Positions 12,324 to 24,342 of a stretch of DNA of 64,000 nucleotides are shown piece after piece. A model generated the notes under the pieces. It made no database searches and was not told the origin of the DNA. It saw nothing but the letters and a program-made list of their open reading frames with translations. Both the position numbers and the translations under genes were made by a program. The number at the start of each line of letters is the position of its first letter. The stretch's first letter is position 1. The DNA is from Scytalidium lignicola (taxonomy: Eukaryota > Ascomycota > Leotiomycetes): the NCBI GenBank assembly GCA_002812745.2, contig NCSJ02000075.1, forward strand, positions 87,946-151,945. Reading direction: 5' to 3'.

Positions 12324-13872
12324 ATGGAGTCTAGTGGAAAGGTCTCACGGCGGCAACGAAATGCAAGGTCACGACCAGGTACTAAGGTTGAGCTTCAATT
12401 CGTCAACGTCGTGCCAAATAGACAAGAGCAGAAGGCTGAGACCCAGGCCATCATTCGAGCAAATGCGGCCCACTTTCATTGGCGTCACAATCGACCTCCT
12501 CGAGATAAATGCAAGCTTAAGAAGTCGAGGGATAGTGTCGTCCATGATCATGATGAAGTGAACTCATGTACTTCACTACAGTTGAAAAACACCCAGCTCG
12601 GGTTTGATGTTGTCGATCCTTTCTCATCTTATGAATGTGATCTCCCTAGAGACTTCGTCAATCGTTGTATCACTTTTAGTAAGCAGCATGACTCTTTTAG
12701 TTCTTACACAGCTAATTGCCTCAAGATGCCCAAGTCATCCTGCCTGCTCTATTCCCTGGTGATGCCGACAATTTCAACATCAGAGCTAACCTGTTACAGC
12801 TTTCAATCTCGAATCCTTGTATGTTGCACATGTTCATTATAGGAGCTTTGATCAACTCGCAAGGAACTCCCGGTGCTATTCCTACTGACCGTATTGTTCA
12901 CGATGTGTTTCGATCCCGCGCCGAGATTGTACGACGTATGAGTACTGTCATGGGAGATCCGGTAGAAGCTTGCAAGGACATCAATATCTTCGCTATTACT
13001 GCATTGGTAAAAATTGGACAGTTTAAAAAGGTGGACGTGCCACTGAAGACACCAAATCAAGGTCCTTTGAGAAGTTTGCAGTTCATGAGTTCATTTGGGT
13101 TGATGGCGAGCGACCCCGTTCATTTCGATGGACTGTCAAGGTTGATTGAGCTTAAAGGAGGTTTGGAAAAGATCGAAATGCCAGGACTCGCAGCTCTTAT
13201 CTCATTGTAAGGTCACCCGTATGTAAGTTAAGATAAAACTAATAGTGTGATAGTGCGGGACTTCTTATCGGAACTCGGGATCTTACTGCACCACGATACC
13301 CAGTAGTGACACTATCATGTCCACCAAAAGAGTTCATCTTTCAGCATCAAGGAGCTGGCTTCAGTATAGACCAGGATCTTTATATAGTCTTGTCAATGCT
13401 AAATAGTTATACTATGATGATTGATGATTTCTCCGAGGGTCGGAAGGACTTGACAGCAACTGTGCTGATTGATCACAGGAATACGACGCAGCATGCGTTG
13501 CTCTCACTTCCACCAATGGTGGGTAGTTCTGAATGCTACCGGCTTGCGGCTCTGATTTACAGCCTTCTTGTGATATTTCCACTACCGTATATTGCCTCAC
13601 CGTTTCAGTGTCTTGTGACGCAATTGAAAATCGCATTGACTGGGTGGGATGGCAGTGATCAGATGTTGATTTGGGTTCTTACGATGGGAGGAATTGGAGC
13701 GATGGGATTGGGTGAGAGAGGTTGGTTTGTGAATAAATTTCGGAGAGCTGTGGCAAGGATGGGAGTTAGGTCGTGGAACGAAGCAAGGGAGGTCATAAAG
13801 ATGGGACTCTGGTTTGAAGCGACGAACGATAGAGATGGAATTGACTTCTGGCTTGAAAGTCAAAATGTCTAA
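12324..13872 (+). CDS. DUF3468-type fungal regulator-like protein (tachykinin family in some annotations)
   Basis: Exons 12324-12678, 12726-13206 and 13254-13872 join in phase to give 484 residues. Both introns are 47 bases, with CTAAT branch sites. An N-terminal basic block with QFVNVVPNRQEQKAETQAII and RANAAHFHWRHNRPP resembles the short basic signature that precedes the helical fungal transcription-factor-like domain (Fungal_trans_2/DUF3468). The helical domain shows a conserved GLSRLIELKGGLEKIEMPGL and ends in a WVLTMGGIGAMG block. There is no Zn2Cys6 cluster, so DNA binding is inferred only from the family. The gene at 58565-61132 is a relative, with introns at the same two places and in the same phases. 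The start at 12324 is chosen because an ATG 33 bases upstream adds residues without family resemblance. Overall confidence in the gene is high and in its function low. Confidence 0.8.
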
Positions 13873-14405
13873 AACCGAGGAAATCCCAGGTCGGATGCAT
13901 AGCTATAGACGCCTAACGCCTTCTGTCACTAGTATTGTGGCCAAATATGCCTAAATTATAAAAGTAATTAATTAATTTAGATTAAACTTCACCAAACTTA
14001 CTTTTTGTCATCTAAGATGGGTTAGTTACAACTGTACTTTGGCCGCTTTACTCGGGCCCTAATCACCCTCAGCTCATCCAGCTCATCCAGCTATCCTAAG
14101 CAATTACAAAGCTCTGCATCTTCCATTTTTAACTTATCGTCAGGGGTCCGTATATTTTATACAATTATAGGAGCTCTCTATATACAAGAGTGTATATTGT
14201 GTATAGTCGAAAAGGAAAAGTGAAATAAAAGTGTTTTAATTGCAAATTCTTCATCAGCTTCGCGGAATGAAGAAACGTGCTCAAATCGCTAGAAACCAGT
14301 AGCAGAATATCAAAAATAGGACACATGAAAATAGTTAGATCTGATAAGTTATGCTGCCTATACCCAGAATCTAACGAAAAAACATACTTCCAGCCTCTGA
14401 TACTT
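13873..14405. other. Intergenic between converging genes
   Basis: AT-rich spacer holding the 3' ends of the DUF3468 gene and the MFS gene. A short tandem of AGCTCATCC occurs at about 14071-14090. No gene seen. Confidence 0.45.
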
Positions 14406-15970
14406 CTATACTACTGGTGTAGCTGCTGCTGCAATTCTGCGATCCTTCCTCCAAACCAGGAGCCACGAAAGAAGAATAGCCGCGATCGCCACAATCAGGA
14501 AGCAGAGGCAGATGATATACGACTCATGATACCCCGGCCCAAAAACTGTACTGTAAACATGAGGACCAACGATACCACCAAACTGTGCACATGCATTGGT
14601 TAAACCGATACCGATACCAGCAGCCACGGTGCCGTCAAGCGCTCTAATGCGTTCGGGCCAGATGACTGGGTACGCGGAGCCTGCGCATGAGGTTGCGACG
14701 ATGAGACAGAGATACTTGACTACTGGGTTGGGCACAGTGATGAGTATGATGTAACAGATTATGGTAGTGGATTCAACTGTTGTTGCATTAGCGGAGCAAA
14801 GAAGAGGAAGTTAAGAAAGAATTACTCGAAACAGCGGTTGTCCAGGGTCTGATCCATTTCTTGTGTAGCATATACCCTATCGCATTGAGGAAGAGAAAGC
14901 AAGCGACATAAGGTGGCTAAAGAAAAGTCAGTATAACGACTCATGAAACAAGCAGGTAAATGTGTCTCGAACATACGATATTCATCAACTGAGAGAGCGA
15001 AGTAGTGGTGAAGCCGAGCTGATAAATAACCGTGGGTAGAGCATAGCTGACACCAAATCCGCCGATTCCATGGCCAATCCAGTATGTAGCAAATGTATAC
15101 GTGGTCGGGTCTTTGAAGAGAACTTTGAGGGTTCTGAAGTCCCAATTTCCCTTCTCCCCCGATGGTGCCGCATCAGATAGTCGCTGCAAGATGAAGGCTC
15201 GTTCTTCGGCGTCTAAGAAGCGAGCTGTTTGGGGGTAGTCTGGGAGTCCGAATAGCGCGACCCACGCCAAAATAATTGCAGGTAGTCCCTCGAGGAGGAA
15301 GAGCCATCGCCATCCCGCGAGATGACCCAATCCATCCATGAAACCAATGGCATACGCCAAGAGGCCGCTAAGGGCGCTAGAAATCTGGCCGACAGAATAG
15401 AAAAAGGCTATCCGCCATGGCATTTCCGTTGGCTTGTACCAGAAGGACATATGGTAGAGGACGGCTGGATAGAATCCAGCTTCAGCCATACCAATGGCAA
15501 AGCGTACGCCCATCATTCCACTGAAATCATGAACTGCTGCGACGGAACATGCGCACACGCCCCACATACCAATGAGGACAAACATCCATCTTGACGGCCT
15601 AATGCTTTTCAGAAGCAGTGTGTTGGTAGGCTCGAAGATCAAGTAACTGTAGGAGAAGATGGACAGTGTCCATGCCCATTGGTTTGGGCTGAGGTGTAGT
15701 TGCTTCTTGATATTGGTGCCATTTTCGAGATTAATAATTGCTGCATTGGAATAGTTGGAGGAATCGATGACCCGAAATATGTAAACCAATGAGTAATAGC
15801 CAACTAGCCAGAAGTCGACNTTTTTTCAGGACCTTTCTTTCGTATATCTTATCTAATAGCCTATCTGCAGATGCACTGTCCTCCAAATCTCCACTTGATT
15901 CCGGTTCAATGGCGTAGGAGGTAAAGCCCGCGGTCTGGTCTTTTTCAGTGCTCATCTTGCTCAAGGACAA
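14406..15970 (-). CDS. MFS transporter, Dal5/allantoate-permease-like
   Basis: Read leftwards, exons 15970-14977, 14916-14826 and 14776-14406 join with introns of 60 and 49 bases. The product is about 480 residues with about 12 hydrophobic segments. Family landmarks are FRVIDSSNYSNAAI after segment 1, YLIFEPTNTLLLKSIRPSRW in segment 2, GMAEAGFYPAVLYHMSFWY in segment 4 and GWRWLFLLEGLPA in segment 6. Dal5-type carriers import organic anions such as allantoate, nicotinate-like acids or sugar acids; the substrate here is unknown. The start could be ATG 15970 or 15955. One unresolved base at 15820 beside an A/T run puts the coding length one base over a multiple of three. I read this as an assembly ambiguity, not a mutation. 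The promoter is shared with the oxygenase at 16683, which is transcribed in the opposite direction. Confidence 0.85.
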
Positions 15971-16682
15971 GAACGGGAAAGCCTATAATTTGAAAAGTTT
16001 TATAGGATAGGGGATATTGGAGATAAAACTATACCCTTGAAGACGAGGTGGAAGAGACCTACGATTGAAAATCGAGGCTATATGAATGCACTCAGATTGC
16101 TGAATCCGACGTGACAAATAAATGACTATTAAGACGACATACATGCGTCCTCTCAGGGTGATTCTATGCCTACTGCTACGAAGATAGTCACTCATATAAT
16201 GCAGGGATAACATATTTTCACGAGTTAGTTAGACAGGGTATTAACTGTTAACGATGATATCATTGATTGATCCTATCACGACATTATTGTCACTTGTAGA
16301 AATTGATGAACAAGAACAAGCTGTCTAAATTAAAGAATGGAATGCTATAAGCTTTCTCTTTAATAGATAAACAATAACTTTAACTTGAGGATTATAGCAA
16401 GAGTAAATGCTTCAAACACACTTTGTAAAAGTGGTTTATTTCCGAAGAAGCAAGGAATTGTAGTTTTATAAAGATTGATACTTTCTTCAGCAGCTTCAAA
16501 AATGGGGAATCCTAACAATCAGTGATCTTTCGTCATATGTGCAGATATGCAGCCATATCGCACACCTTGCCGAGTTATCCATTTTAATGTATTAAGTGGT
16601 ACGAAAGTTACTCGACCCTTCAGAGCATTGAAATCGTAAAAAGTTTCTTACTAAAAAACCCCCCTATCTAACACCGTACATA
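15971..16682. promoter_or_regulatory. Shared divergent promoter region
   Basis: About 710 bases between the start codons of the leftward MFS transporter and the rightward 2OG oxygenase. It is AT-rich with no gene of its own, so it must hold both promoters. I could not identify specific operator motifs by eye. Confidence 0.5.
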
Positions 16683-17922
16683 ATGGCACCATCAGCTACT
16701 GAGTCGCTATCATCCAAAGAAGTTCCCAGGAAAATTCTGGTGAAACCTTGGAGCCGTCCTGCGCCCACGTCCGAAGATCTTGACTGGGCACCACTTGTAA
16801 AGATTGATCTGTCTCGTTTTGATGAGCCAGGTGGAAAGCAAGAACTTGCTAAGCAACTCTATGATGCGGTTACCCGTGTTGGATTTTGGGTTGTTGTCAA
16901 TACCGGCATTGACGATGAGCGCGTCCTCAGACAGTTTAGCATTGGTAATACATTTTTCAAGGAACCATTAGAAGAGAAGCGCACTAATCCTTGCAACTTT
17001 GCTGAGGGAGAGTACTTCGGATATCGTGAGAACTCGCGATGGATTGGAGATACTGGGGTGAAAGAGAACATTGAGATGGTAAAATTACACTTATCCTCTG
17101 AGCTTGTAAATCCCTTATTAAGAACTTAAAGCTCAATATCCCTAAAGCGATTCCAGCTTTTGCGAAGGAGCCTAAGCATGAGATCGTGAAACAGAACTAC
17201 GACGAAATCGCACAATTCCATCGCGACGTATGGGAGAAGGTTGCCCGGAAGATATTTGTTCTTATTTCCATTATTCTTGAGCTACCTGAAAATTACCTCG
17301 CCGATGCACACGCATACGATGAGGGATCGGATGATCATCTCCGCTACATGATTTACAACGTCAGAACCCAAAGAGAATGGGATCTTGCCCAGGCTTATTC
17401 AAAAGGTGGCCACACCGACTTCGGTAGTCTGACTTTGCTCTTTTCGCAACATGTTGCAGGGTTGCAAATCCGGACACCTGAAGGACAGTGGAAATATGTC
17501 AAACCTGTTGAAGGCGGCATTACATGCAACGCTGCTGATACCTTGACTTTCCTCACAAAGGGTGAGTGTCCTTGATCATCCAAATGCATCTTTTAAGCTG
17601 ACTCCTCCGAATAGGATTCGTGAAGTCGACTGTTCACCGTGTTGTGACACCGCCAGCTGATCAGCTTAATGTGCCTCGATTAGGCTTACTTTACTTCAGC
17701 CGACCTGGAGATAAAACACCTATGAAAGCAGTACCGTCGCCTCTGCTCGACCGTCTTGGTCTCCTGACTGAAGAGGACAAAGATCCTAATCAGGTAGCCG
17801 TGAGCGGAACTGAATATGTCCGCGCACGAGTGAAGGATGTTCACCATAAGACTGTAATCGATAAGCGTGAAGGAACTTCATTCGAGTTCAAGGGTCTAAA
17901 GGTTCCGAATTATTATGATTAG
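16683..17922 (+). CDS. 2-oxoglutarate/Fe(II)-dependent oxygenase (isopenicillin-N-synthase-like)
   Basis: Exons 16683-17078, 17132-17561 and 17615-17922 join cleanly to 377 residues. The N-terminal part (KIDLSRFDEPGGKQELAKQL, then GFWVVVNTGIDDERV) is the DIOX_N domain. The catalytic jelly roll holds the iron ligands His and Asp in GGHTDFGSLTLL (about residue 226) and a second His in STVHRVVTPP (about residue 283), followed by RLGLLYFSRP. All expected metal ligands are present, so the enzyme should be active. The subfamily covers plant-like hydroxylases and fungal oxidative tailoring enzymes; the substrate cannot be told. It lies head to head with the MFS transporter, and I infer co-regulation with it. 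Confidence 0.9.
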
Positions 17923-19064
17923 GACGGCATGGTCTTGTCCCAGAAAGAGTATTGGCGTTTTGTTTAATCCCATCGAGATACCAGCTACTTCCTGACTATC
18001 TAAGGGGGTTTATCACTCTGACATATTTTTTATGTAGCGCAAGTCTCGGAAAAACAAGCAGCCTGGGAGGGATTATCAGATCATCATTATTCCATTATGT
18101 TTTAATGTTTATTATTGATTAGTTGTAATTTCCAGAAAGTTTCTCACTAACTGTGGCAAGAACTCTTTCAATTCATTCTCTAATTGTAGCTACCCAACAT
18201 AAGCTACCGCCAAAAGACACTGTCCATTTTCCATAAGCCATTAAAAATAAGAGCGACTAAGATACGGGCATTAACCCCTCGAACTTCCAAAAGCCGATAT
18301 TTTCTCTCAACACTACTCATAGACTTCCCAGCAACCTTTAAGAGGCCATCAGGTCTAGTCAGGGACCATCTATTGATATTAAAGGGTGTGAAGAGTTAAT
18401 ATTATTCAGCAACGGTACCGATTTTCGAGGACTACGCATAGAGAAGCAATGGGGCTCTGCGCCATATCGCGGTGACAGTCCGATTTTTTGTGAGTCCATG
18501 TTGTGCCGTCATCTATTATGTTTTTTCGTGTCGTGATTCCTTGAAGAGAGGATCGTAAGATTAAGAAACGAACTAAAACGCTTTTTAATATGGAGACGAG
18601 AGCGGGTCTACTTTGTTCTTTAATTTAAAATACAAATCTACATACTAATCTCCGAACCCCGATTAGGACTAATGCATCCGTGGCTGCATCCACAGGCTCT
18701 GCTACTACAGTAGTTAGAGTCAATTAAAAGACATCTTAGAAGCTGTGAATTTTCAGCGTGCGTAATAGCCTATGCTGTCTTGTTGCCTATAGGACATTAC
18801 CAAGCGCCCTCATGCAGCTCTTGACATACGTTTTACCCAATTCCTCTTGAAGTCTTGGAGTACACGTAGGAATCTACGACATGGTAGAGATAATACTAAA
18901 TCTCGCACCGAGCCCAAAAGAAACCCACATCGTCAACTTGAACTGATTTCATCTTCAATCGACCCGGTTAACGTCGACGTCTTGGATGTAGCTATAGATC
19001 CCTCCATATCACTGAGATATATTTAATAACCCGAAAAGCCCTGTAGCTCATACCTAGAGGCATT
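17923..19064. other. Intergenic, no gene recognised
   Basis: 1.1 kb with stops in all frames. The last 150 bases probably carry the promoter of the dead oxidase at 19065. Nothing else recognised. Confidence 0.45.
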
Positions 19065-20572
19065 ATGCTCTCTCCAGCCACATATCTACTCCGAGCCCTC
19101 GTGCTCGCCGTCGCTGTATCAGCCCAACGCTGGTACAACTGGCAATTCGATCTCACATGCGCATCCACACTCTACATCACACCAGCCAACGAATCAGATC
19201 TCGCAAAACTTGTTCAACAAGAATATCCATGACAGTCTATGATCAAGGTCGTTGGCAATGGACATGCTTTTGGCAATATGACCACGTGCGTGGATGTCTC
19301 CGATACCAATCAAGACTCGTATATTTTTACTCTTACGAACCTAAAGAGCTTTGCAGTCCATGAAGATAATACAGCCACATTTGGTGCCGGATGGGATCTA
19401 GTCGATATTGTCCCAAAACTCTGTGAGAATGGCCTCTCTATTGTTAATCTGGGAATCGAACGAGTCTAAAACTATGTCGGCGCATTTACAACCGGAACTC
19501 ATGGCACTGGAAAAGCATTTGGTAATCTTGCAACTCAAGTCGTCGGATTTCATGTAATGGATGCTACGGGGAATATCCTCGTTGTCAACCAAACCCATAA
19601 TGTACACTAGCTGCCCGCCTTCCGGATCTCTCTGGGAGCTATCGGCCTCATCACCGAAGTGACCATCCAAGCAGAACCTCTCACTTACCTGAAGCGCACT
19701 ACTCAAGTTTTCACCGGGAGTTCCAACCTCACCAAGATGTATTCAGACGTCTACGACCTCTACCAGTAGCACGACCGTATGATAGTTTAGGGTCTGCACA
19801 TGACCTAGAACACCACGAACTCGAACTGGGCCATCACTCCGCAAATGAGCGTCACAAACTGGGAAGAAACAAACATCACCAACGTCTTCAACTGCTCTAT
19901 AAATTACTGTACAAATGGCTGCGGACATTGCATCCAAGATTACTTCTGCTACGACGAAGCCTCAGACGCTGTCTCGACACCTCCAGCCGGCGTCTGCAAC
20001 CGCTTCTTCTATGCCGAAATCGAACACTTCATGCCCGTGGAAAACTTCGTCTCGGCCGCCGTCGACTACACCAATTTCCAGCTCGCTGAAGCGCCGAAAA
20101 TGGCCGCGTACAATAACCTGAACATGATCTATGAGCTGCGTTTTGTGCAAGGCGACAAGACGTGGATGTCGCCCGTTAACACGTACAACATGCATAGCAT
20201 ACACAGTCCAGCAACGTGTTCGCAGTGCTAGAAATCGACTGGTATATGACCTACAACAACTTCGACACGCTGTACTTCTACCAGTCGCTAGCAGAGCAGT
20301 TTACTCTGCAGTTTGGCTACCAGTATAATGCGCGCCCGCATTGGGGCAAGATGAGTTGGTTTAATAGCATGTATGCGCAGTTTATATACCCGCAATTGAA
20401 GGATTTCTTGGACCTGCAGCAGAAGATGGATCCGCAATGTCAGTTTGTGAATAAGTTTTTAATTGAGCATTTGGGGATTAGTAGGTGCCAGTTTATATTC
20501 AAAAACGTCACGAGGCGGAAGCCTGTGTCTAGGGCAGACGCGCCTCAGTTTCTTCTCAAAGATGAGCTGTAA
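19065..20572 (+). pseudogene. Dead secreted FAD oxidase of the sugar-lactone oxidase family
   Basis: A signal peptide (YLLRALVLAVAVSAQ) opens the frame. It is followed by an FAD-binding domain (IKVVGNGHAFGNM, FGAGWDLVDIVPKLCENGLS, GAFTTGTHGTGKAFGN, ISLGAIGLITEVTIQAEPL) and a C-terminal domain like D-arabinono-1,4-lactone/L-gulonolactone oxidases (AVLEIDWYMTYNNFDTLYFY, RPHWGKMSW). Six stops lie in this single frame: TGA 19230, TAA 19467, and TAG at 19608, 19767, 19788 and 19806. One frameshift is near 20205-20220. Five of the six stops are TAA or TAG and can come from one CpA-to-TpA step, which fits RIP. The middle has a Cys-rich stretch (CSINYCTNGCGHC) typical of secreted members. No introns are needed. 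Confidence 0.8.
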
Positions 20573-22411
20573 AGTGTTTGTGCTGGCGCTCTTAGGTAGA
20601 TGGCTCGAGCAGGTTGCCACTACGTTATCTTATTAGCTTGCGCGCCCTAGCTTTGTCGTTCAACATCATAGGACAGAAGCCAGAAGTACATGAAGTCGGC
20701 GGTGTTCAAGTGGGATAAACCGGTCACACATAAGCTCAAAGGTAATGGAATTCGTGGAAATGTAAGTTGGGTCCTTTCTGCCTGCAAGTTAGCGGGATGG
20801 TCTGTAGAGGCTATGTGGTGTAATGCATGGCTAGTACGTGCACCAGTACCTTACGTGCAAACACTATAGGTCTTAACAATGTCATGATTGATACTGTATA
20901 CCTTTATAGCTTGTGCTTTCTAGAAACAAAACTGCTGCCATCCCAACCCATTACGAATCACCGAACAAGCAACATTGCCAGGATGACAAAAACTCGAAAA
21001 GTCCTTTTGCCGTAGGTTTTAACTACTGTAGTAGAAGCGCTTAGTGTCGGTCTACGGCTGGGATTTGCTTCAATACTGTAATACGAGGTTGGAGGCCCCC
21101 TTCGGTTTCCATAGAAGGCACAAAACGGTTGGTGGAGCGCCTGCTTTGAAGCACTTGATGGTGGACACGCGCTCCAGGCTGTGGTTCTGGGTCCCCTTTG
21201 ACATGCATTGAACTCAGGCAGATGGCTCTGGGGACGTCCCACCGATTTCAGCTATAGCCTTAAAGCTAGTTACTTGGTAAACCTGTCTACGTTGACTATT
21301 CATAAGGACAACAGGGACAATCTTTGACTGAGAATAGCAGCGGGACTTCCTTTTACTTTGTATGGTGTCGGAATATCCAACCAGACGCGCATTTCGCGGC
21401 TCGCTCTTGCCTCATTAGGCTCATTGTTTCCCTATAGAAAACAAAAAGGACTTGGATACGAAGTTCGTTCAGAAGTTCAAAGCCTCGTAAACTAATAGAA
21501 CTACTCGGTACAGATTGGGCATCAGGCGAGGGATTGCCAATCGGCTCAAGACCAGTGTCAGTAAAATAGTTTAAACAGCTTCATCCGAGTATCCATGAAA
21601 ATAAACTTTCTCACCAGTCCATGCGCACCGACAGAGCCAGATCTGGAAGGATTTTCACGAGAGGTTGTCGCGCATATTCCGGGCATCTCCAATAAGCATC
21701 CCGCAAAGCCGCATCATTATCATCAGACAGTACAACCAAGCCATTTTATATGCTTTGAAGTTACACGACGCTCTTTCTCCATGTCTATTATTGCGTCATA
21801 GACATGTAATGAATCGCCTACTTTAGCTCTGATTTGCTCCTCCAAAACACCCATGGGCCTTTTCATCGTATAAACTTTCGGAAGACGACCTCACAGCAAG
21901 AAATCTCTCAGGAAGAGTGAAATGGGGTGATCCTCTTGGCTTGCATGACTGCTAAATGACAGCAAGGACAAGGTGCCGGTCCAGCGGTGGTCAAGAAGAA
22001 TTCCTAATTCTAGTAGTGTCGTCTAGAATGCTAATCGTCTATAAAAAGGGCATTCAGACCTCTTAAATATTCCATTCTCAAAGCATTCATTGCAGAGAAA
22101 CTGTTAATCACAATCCTAGTCAGCAGAAAGGCTGCGTGCCTCACAATCTTGTTAACGCTCAGTGACAAAAACCGTTGCTCGAATTCTTGTAAGAACTACT
22201 AGAACTCTTTTGCTCGATTCTTTGATGCTCTAAATTTGCGGAACTAAATTGCTTCTTAATAAGAAAAACGCGTGTTTCACTATTGGTACGTTCCAATGAC
22301 GACGTCTAAAATACTAATAATGTTTCTGACATGACATTTTCCGACAGGCGGCAAAGAAGCAACGAAACTATTTCTAACAGGGTTTGCATAATAACTAGAA
22401 CTGACCAAGAA
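20573..22411. other. Intergenic with possible unrecognisable relics
   Basis: 1.8 kb. Parts at about 21050-21250 and 21590-21930 are less AT-rich and have broken protein-like frames on the minus strand, but I could not assign a family. No terminal repeats were seen. Confidence 0.4.
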
Positions 22412-23260
22412 ATGTCGGATATTACCAATGGGCATCTGACAACAGTTGCCGAATTGGAGGCAACAGGGCTTGATCTGCAAGGTTGGCTCAATGCTACAGC
22501 CGGTCTGCCTGATGCGTGGGCGGAAGGCAACACAGACTGCGCATTCAAAGTGAACGACTTTGTTGGCGTTCAGAGATCGCACCGAGCAAATGACTGGAAC
22601 TATTTCGGCGGCAATCTGAATCTCGTAGGCAAAGGCACTTACACTCACATTAGCGGGGACCCAGTTCCCATAGGATCTGCCAATATCAGCACCGTGGCCG
22701 ACATCACGCAGACAGGCACATGGGACAATTCAACTGGGGCAGAGCCAGCAACCTTCACGCTTAGCTTCGTGAATTCTGTGTCTGACTCGGTGCAGCTAGC
22801 GGTATCACAGACGGCTAAATGGGGAGGGGATGCGAGTTTTGATATAGAAGGGTTCAAATTCGGATTATCAGCAAGTTATGACATAACTAATACGACGGCA
22901 AACGATCAGTCCACTTCAAGTTCTACAACGGACGAGGTGTCACGGGTCTTAGCGCCTGGGGAAGTAGTTCAACATTCCATCCGAAGAAGCACAACCACCG
23001 CGGTACAGGCTTATAAGGTCACTGTGGCCATCTCTGGTATTGACCCAGCTGGTACTATAGGGAAGGCTTCGCGTGATCAAGGCTCTTGGGACAGGTTTTT
23101 GAAGATTGAGGATGTGGCCGCAGGGAAGGCTACTCTATCATCGGACGCACAGTACGTCGTAACCACAACAACGGTTAGGACGGATGTCGTGCTGACCAAG
23201 GTGCTTTCAAATCATAGTACCTTGGCAGCTCGTCTCAAGTTCAGGCAGAGTTTGGAGTAG
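22412..23260 (+). CDS. Predicted beta-pore-forming protein, aerolysin/ETX-MTX2-like
   Basis: An intronless frame of 282 residues from ATG 22412. An in-frame ATG at 22331 adds 27 residues that look intron-like, so I prefer the later start. From about residue 110 the protein is made of long Ser/Thr-rich alternating strands (FTLSFVNSVSDSVQLAVSQ, a Gly-Phe turn, then NTTANDQSTSSSTTDEVSRV), followed by APGEVVQHSI. This is the pattern of the pore-forming module of the aerolysin/ETX-MTX2 superfamily. No signal peptide is visible. The N-terminal 80 residues (DLQGWLNATAGLPDAW, VNDFVGVQRSHRANDWNYFG) may be a receptor-binding or unrelated domain. The fold assignment comes from pattern alone. Fungal members are known or suspected in defence against grazers or competitors; the role here is unknown. 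The frame is intact and more GC-rich than the surrounding DNA. Confidence 0.55.
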   Translation: MSDITNGHLTTVAELEATGLDLQGWLNATAGLPDAWAEGNTDCAFKVNDFVGVQRSHRANDWNYFGGNLNLVGKGTYTHISGDPVPIGSANISTVADITQTGTWDNSTGAEPATFTLSFVNSVSDSVQLAVSQTAKWGGDASFDIEGFKFGLSASYDITNTTANDQSTSSSTTDEVSRVLAPGEVVQHSIRRSTTTAVQAYKVTVAISGIDPAGTIGKASRDQGSWDRFLKIEDVAAGKATLSSDAQYVVTTTTVRTDVVLTKVLSNHSTLAARLKFRQSLE

Positions 23261-24342
23261 AAGAGATAGATTGATAAACATACGATCCGATATGATTTGT
23301 TCCAGTTCTGGTTGTTGCTAGCATACGGCGTTCAAAGCAGTGCTCTAATCTAACTGGGTATGGCCAAATTCTTAATTATCGTAAATAGGAGAAAGTATAA
23401 CCGTATTTTGAACGTTTCTGCTCCCGTTTCCAGAAGCATTTTCTGCATTCTTATAAACTGCCTGTGGCTGTCGACGAACGATCGCCGGCCAGGTCAGCTG
23501 GACTTGGGGCCTAAAACAGGCTCCCGCAATCTTTCCTAGAAGGCGGCGTGCAATTTATTGCAACATATTTTATTAACGTGTTTGATTAGAGCCACAAGGA
23601 ACCTCCGATCTTCATGGAGCGTTGCACAAATTGAAAGCTCTGCTCCTCCTCCTCCTCCTCCTCCTCCTCCTCAGTCTAGTTAGACCCTGGTTGCTGCTCT
23701 CTTCCTGGTTGTAGCCCTCCCTCCCAAAACGCGTCCCCGACACGTTTCTGCCCTCTGTTTCGGGCGCTTATATTCGCTGTTTGTGCAATTGCTGGTAGTT
23801 GGCCTCAACTGCCACCCGTTGATTACCTATTTGGTTTCTTAGTGCTGATTTTTGGTTGGCGCAAATCCGTGTAACGTAATTTTATGCGCTGCGTTTTAGC
23901 AGTTTGAATTCTAATTCCAATTTCAACTCCGGGGACTGCGCTAGTGATTCATGAGGCGGAATTCGCGGCCGCACAATTACTGTGCTGCCCACGAGCTGCC
24001 AAACTACTCAACGCCGTAGTACTCACGATACTGTAGTGTAAACAGACTGTGCGTAAGTGGTGATGCCTTTCCCCGCTATTTTCTACAGCTTTCTGCAAAA
24101 ATCCTAGTGTAGATTCCTTTTTCGGAATACGGCTGTTACCACTTACCTAACAACTCGCGTCAACGCTCCGGTTCAACCTCTAATGTCCTCGAAGCTTTAT
24201 CATGTCCCATCCGGTAGGCAACCTTACCTTACTACATTTCCTGTCTGTCAGAGTGGGAGCATACGGCCTCCATTAGTGGGCTTCATTGCCGGAGGGGTTA
24301 GTGAGTCGGATATTGAAGGAAATCCATTTTCTCAGCAGCAGC
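23261..24342. other. Intergenic with microsatellite and adapter-like site
   Basis: 1.1 kb of moderately CT-rich sequence upstream of the dead Zn2Cys6 gene. It contains a CTC trinucleotide repeat (23644-23673) and an EcoRI-NotI site pair (23958-23972). No gene seen. Confidence 0.5.
23644..23673. repeat. (CTC)n microsatellite
   Basis: About ten perfect CTC/TCC units in a row, in non-coding DNA. Confidence 0.9.
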
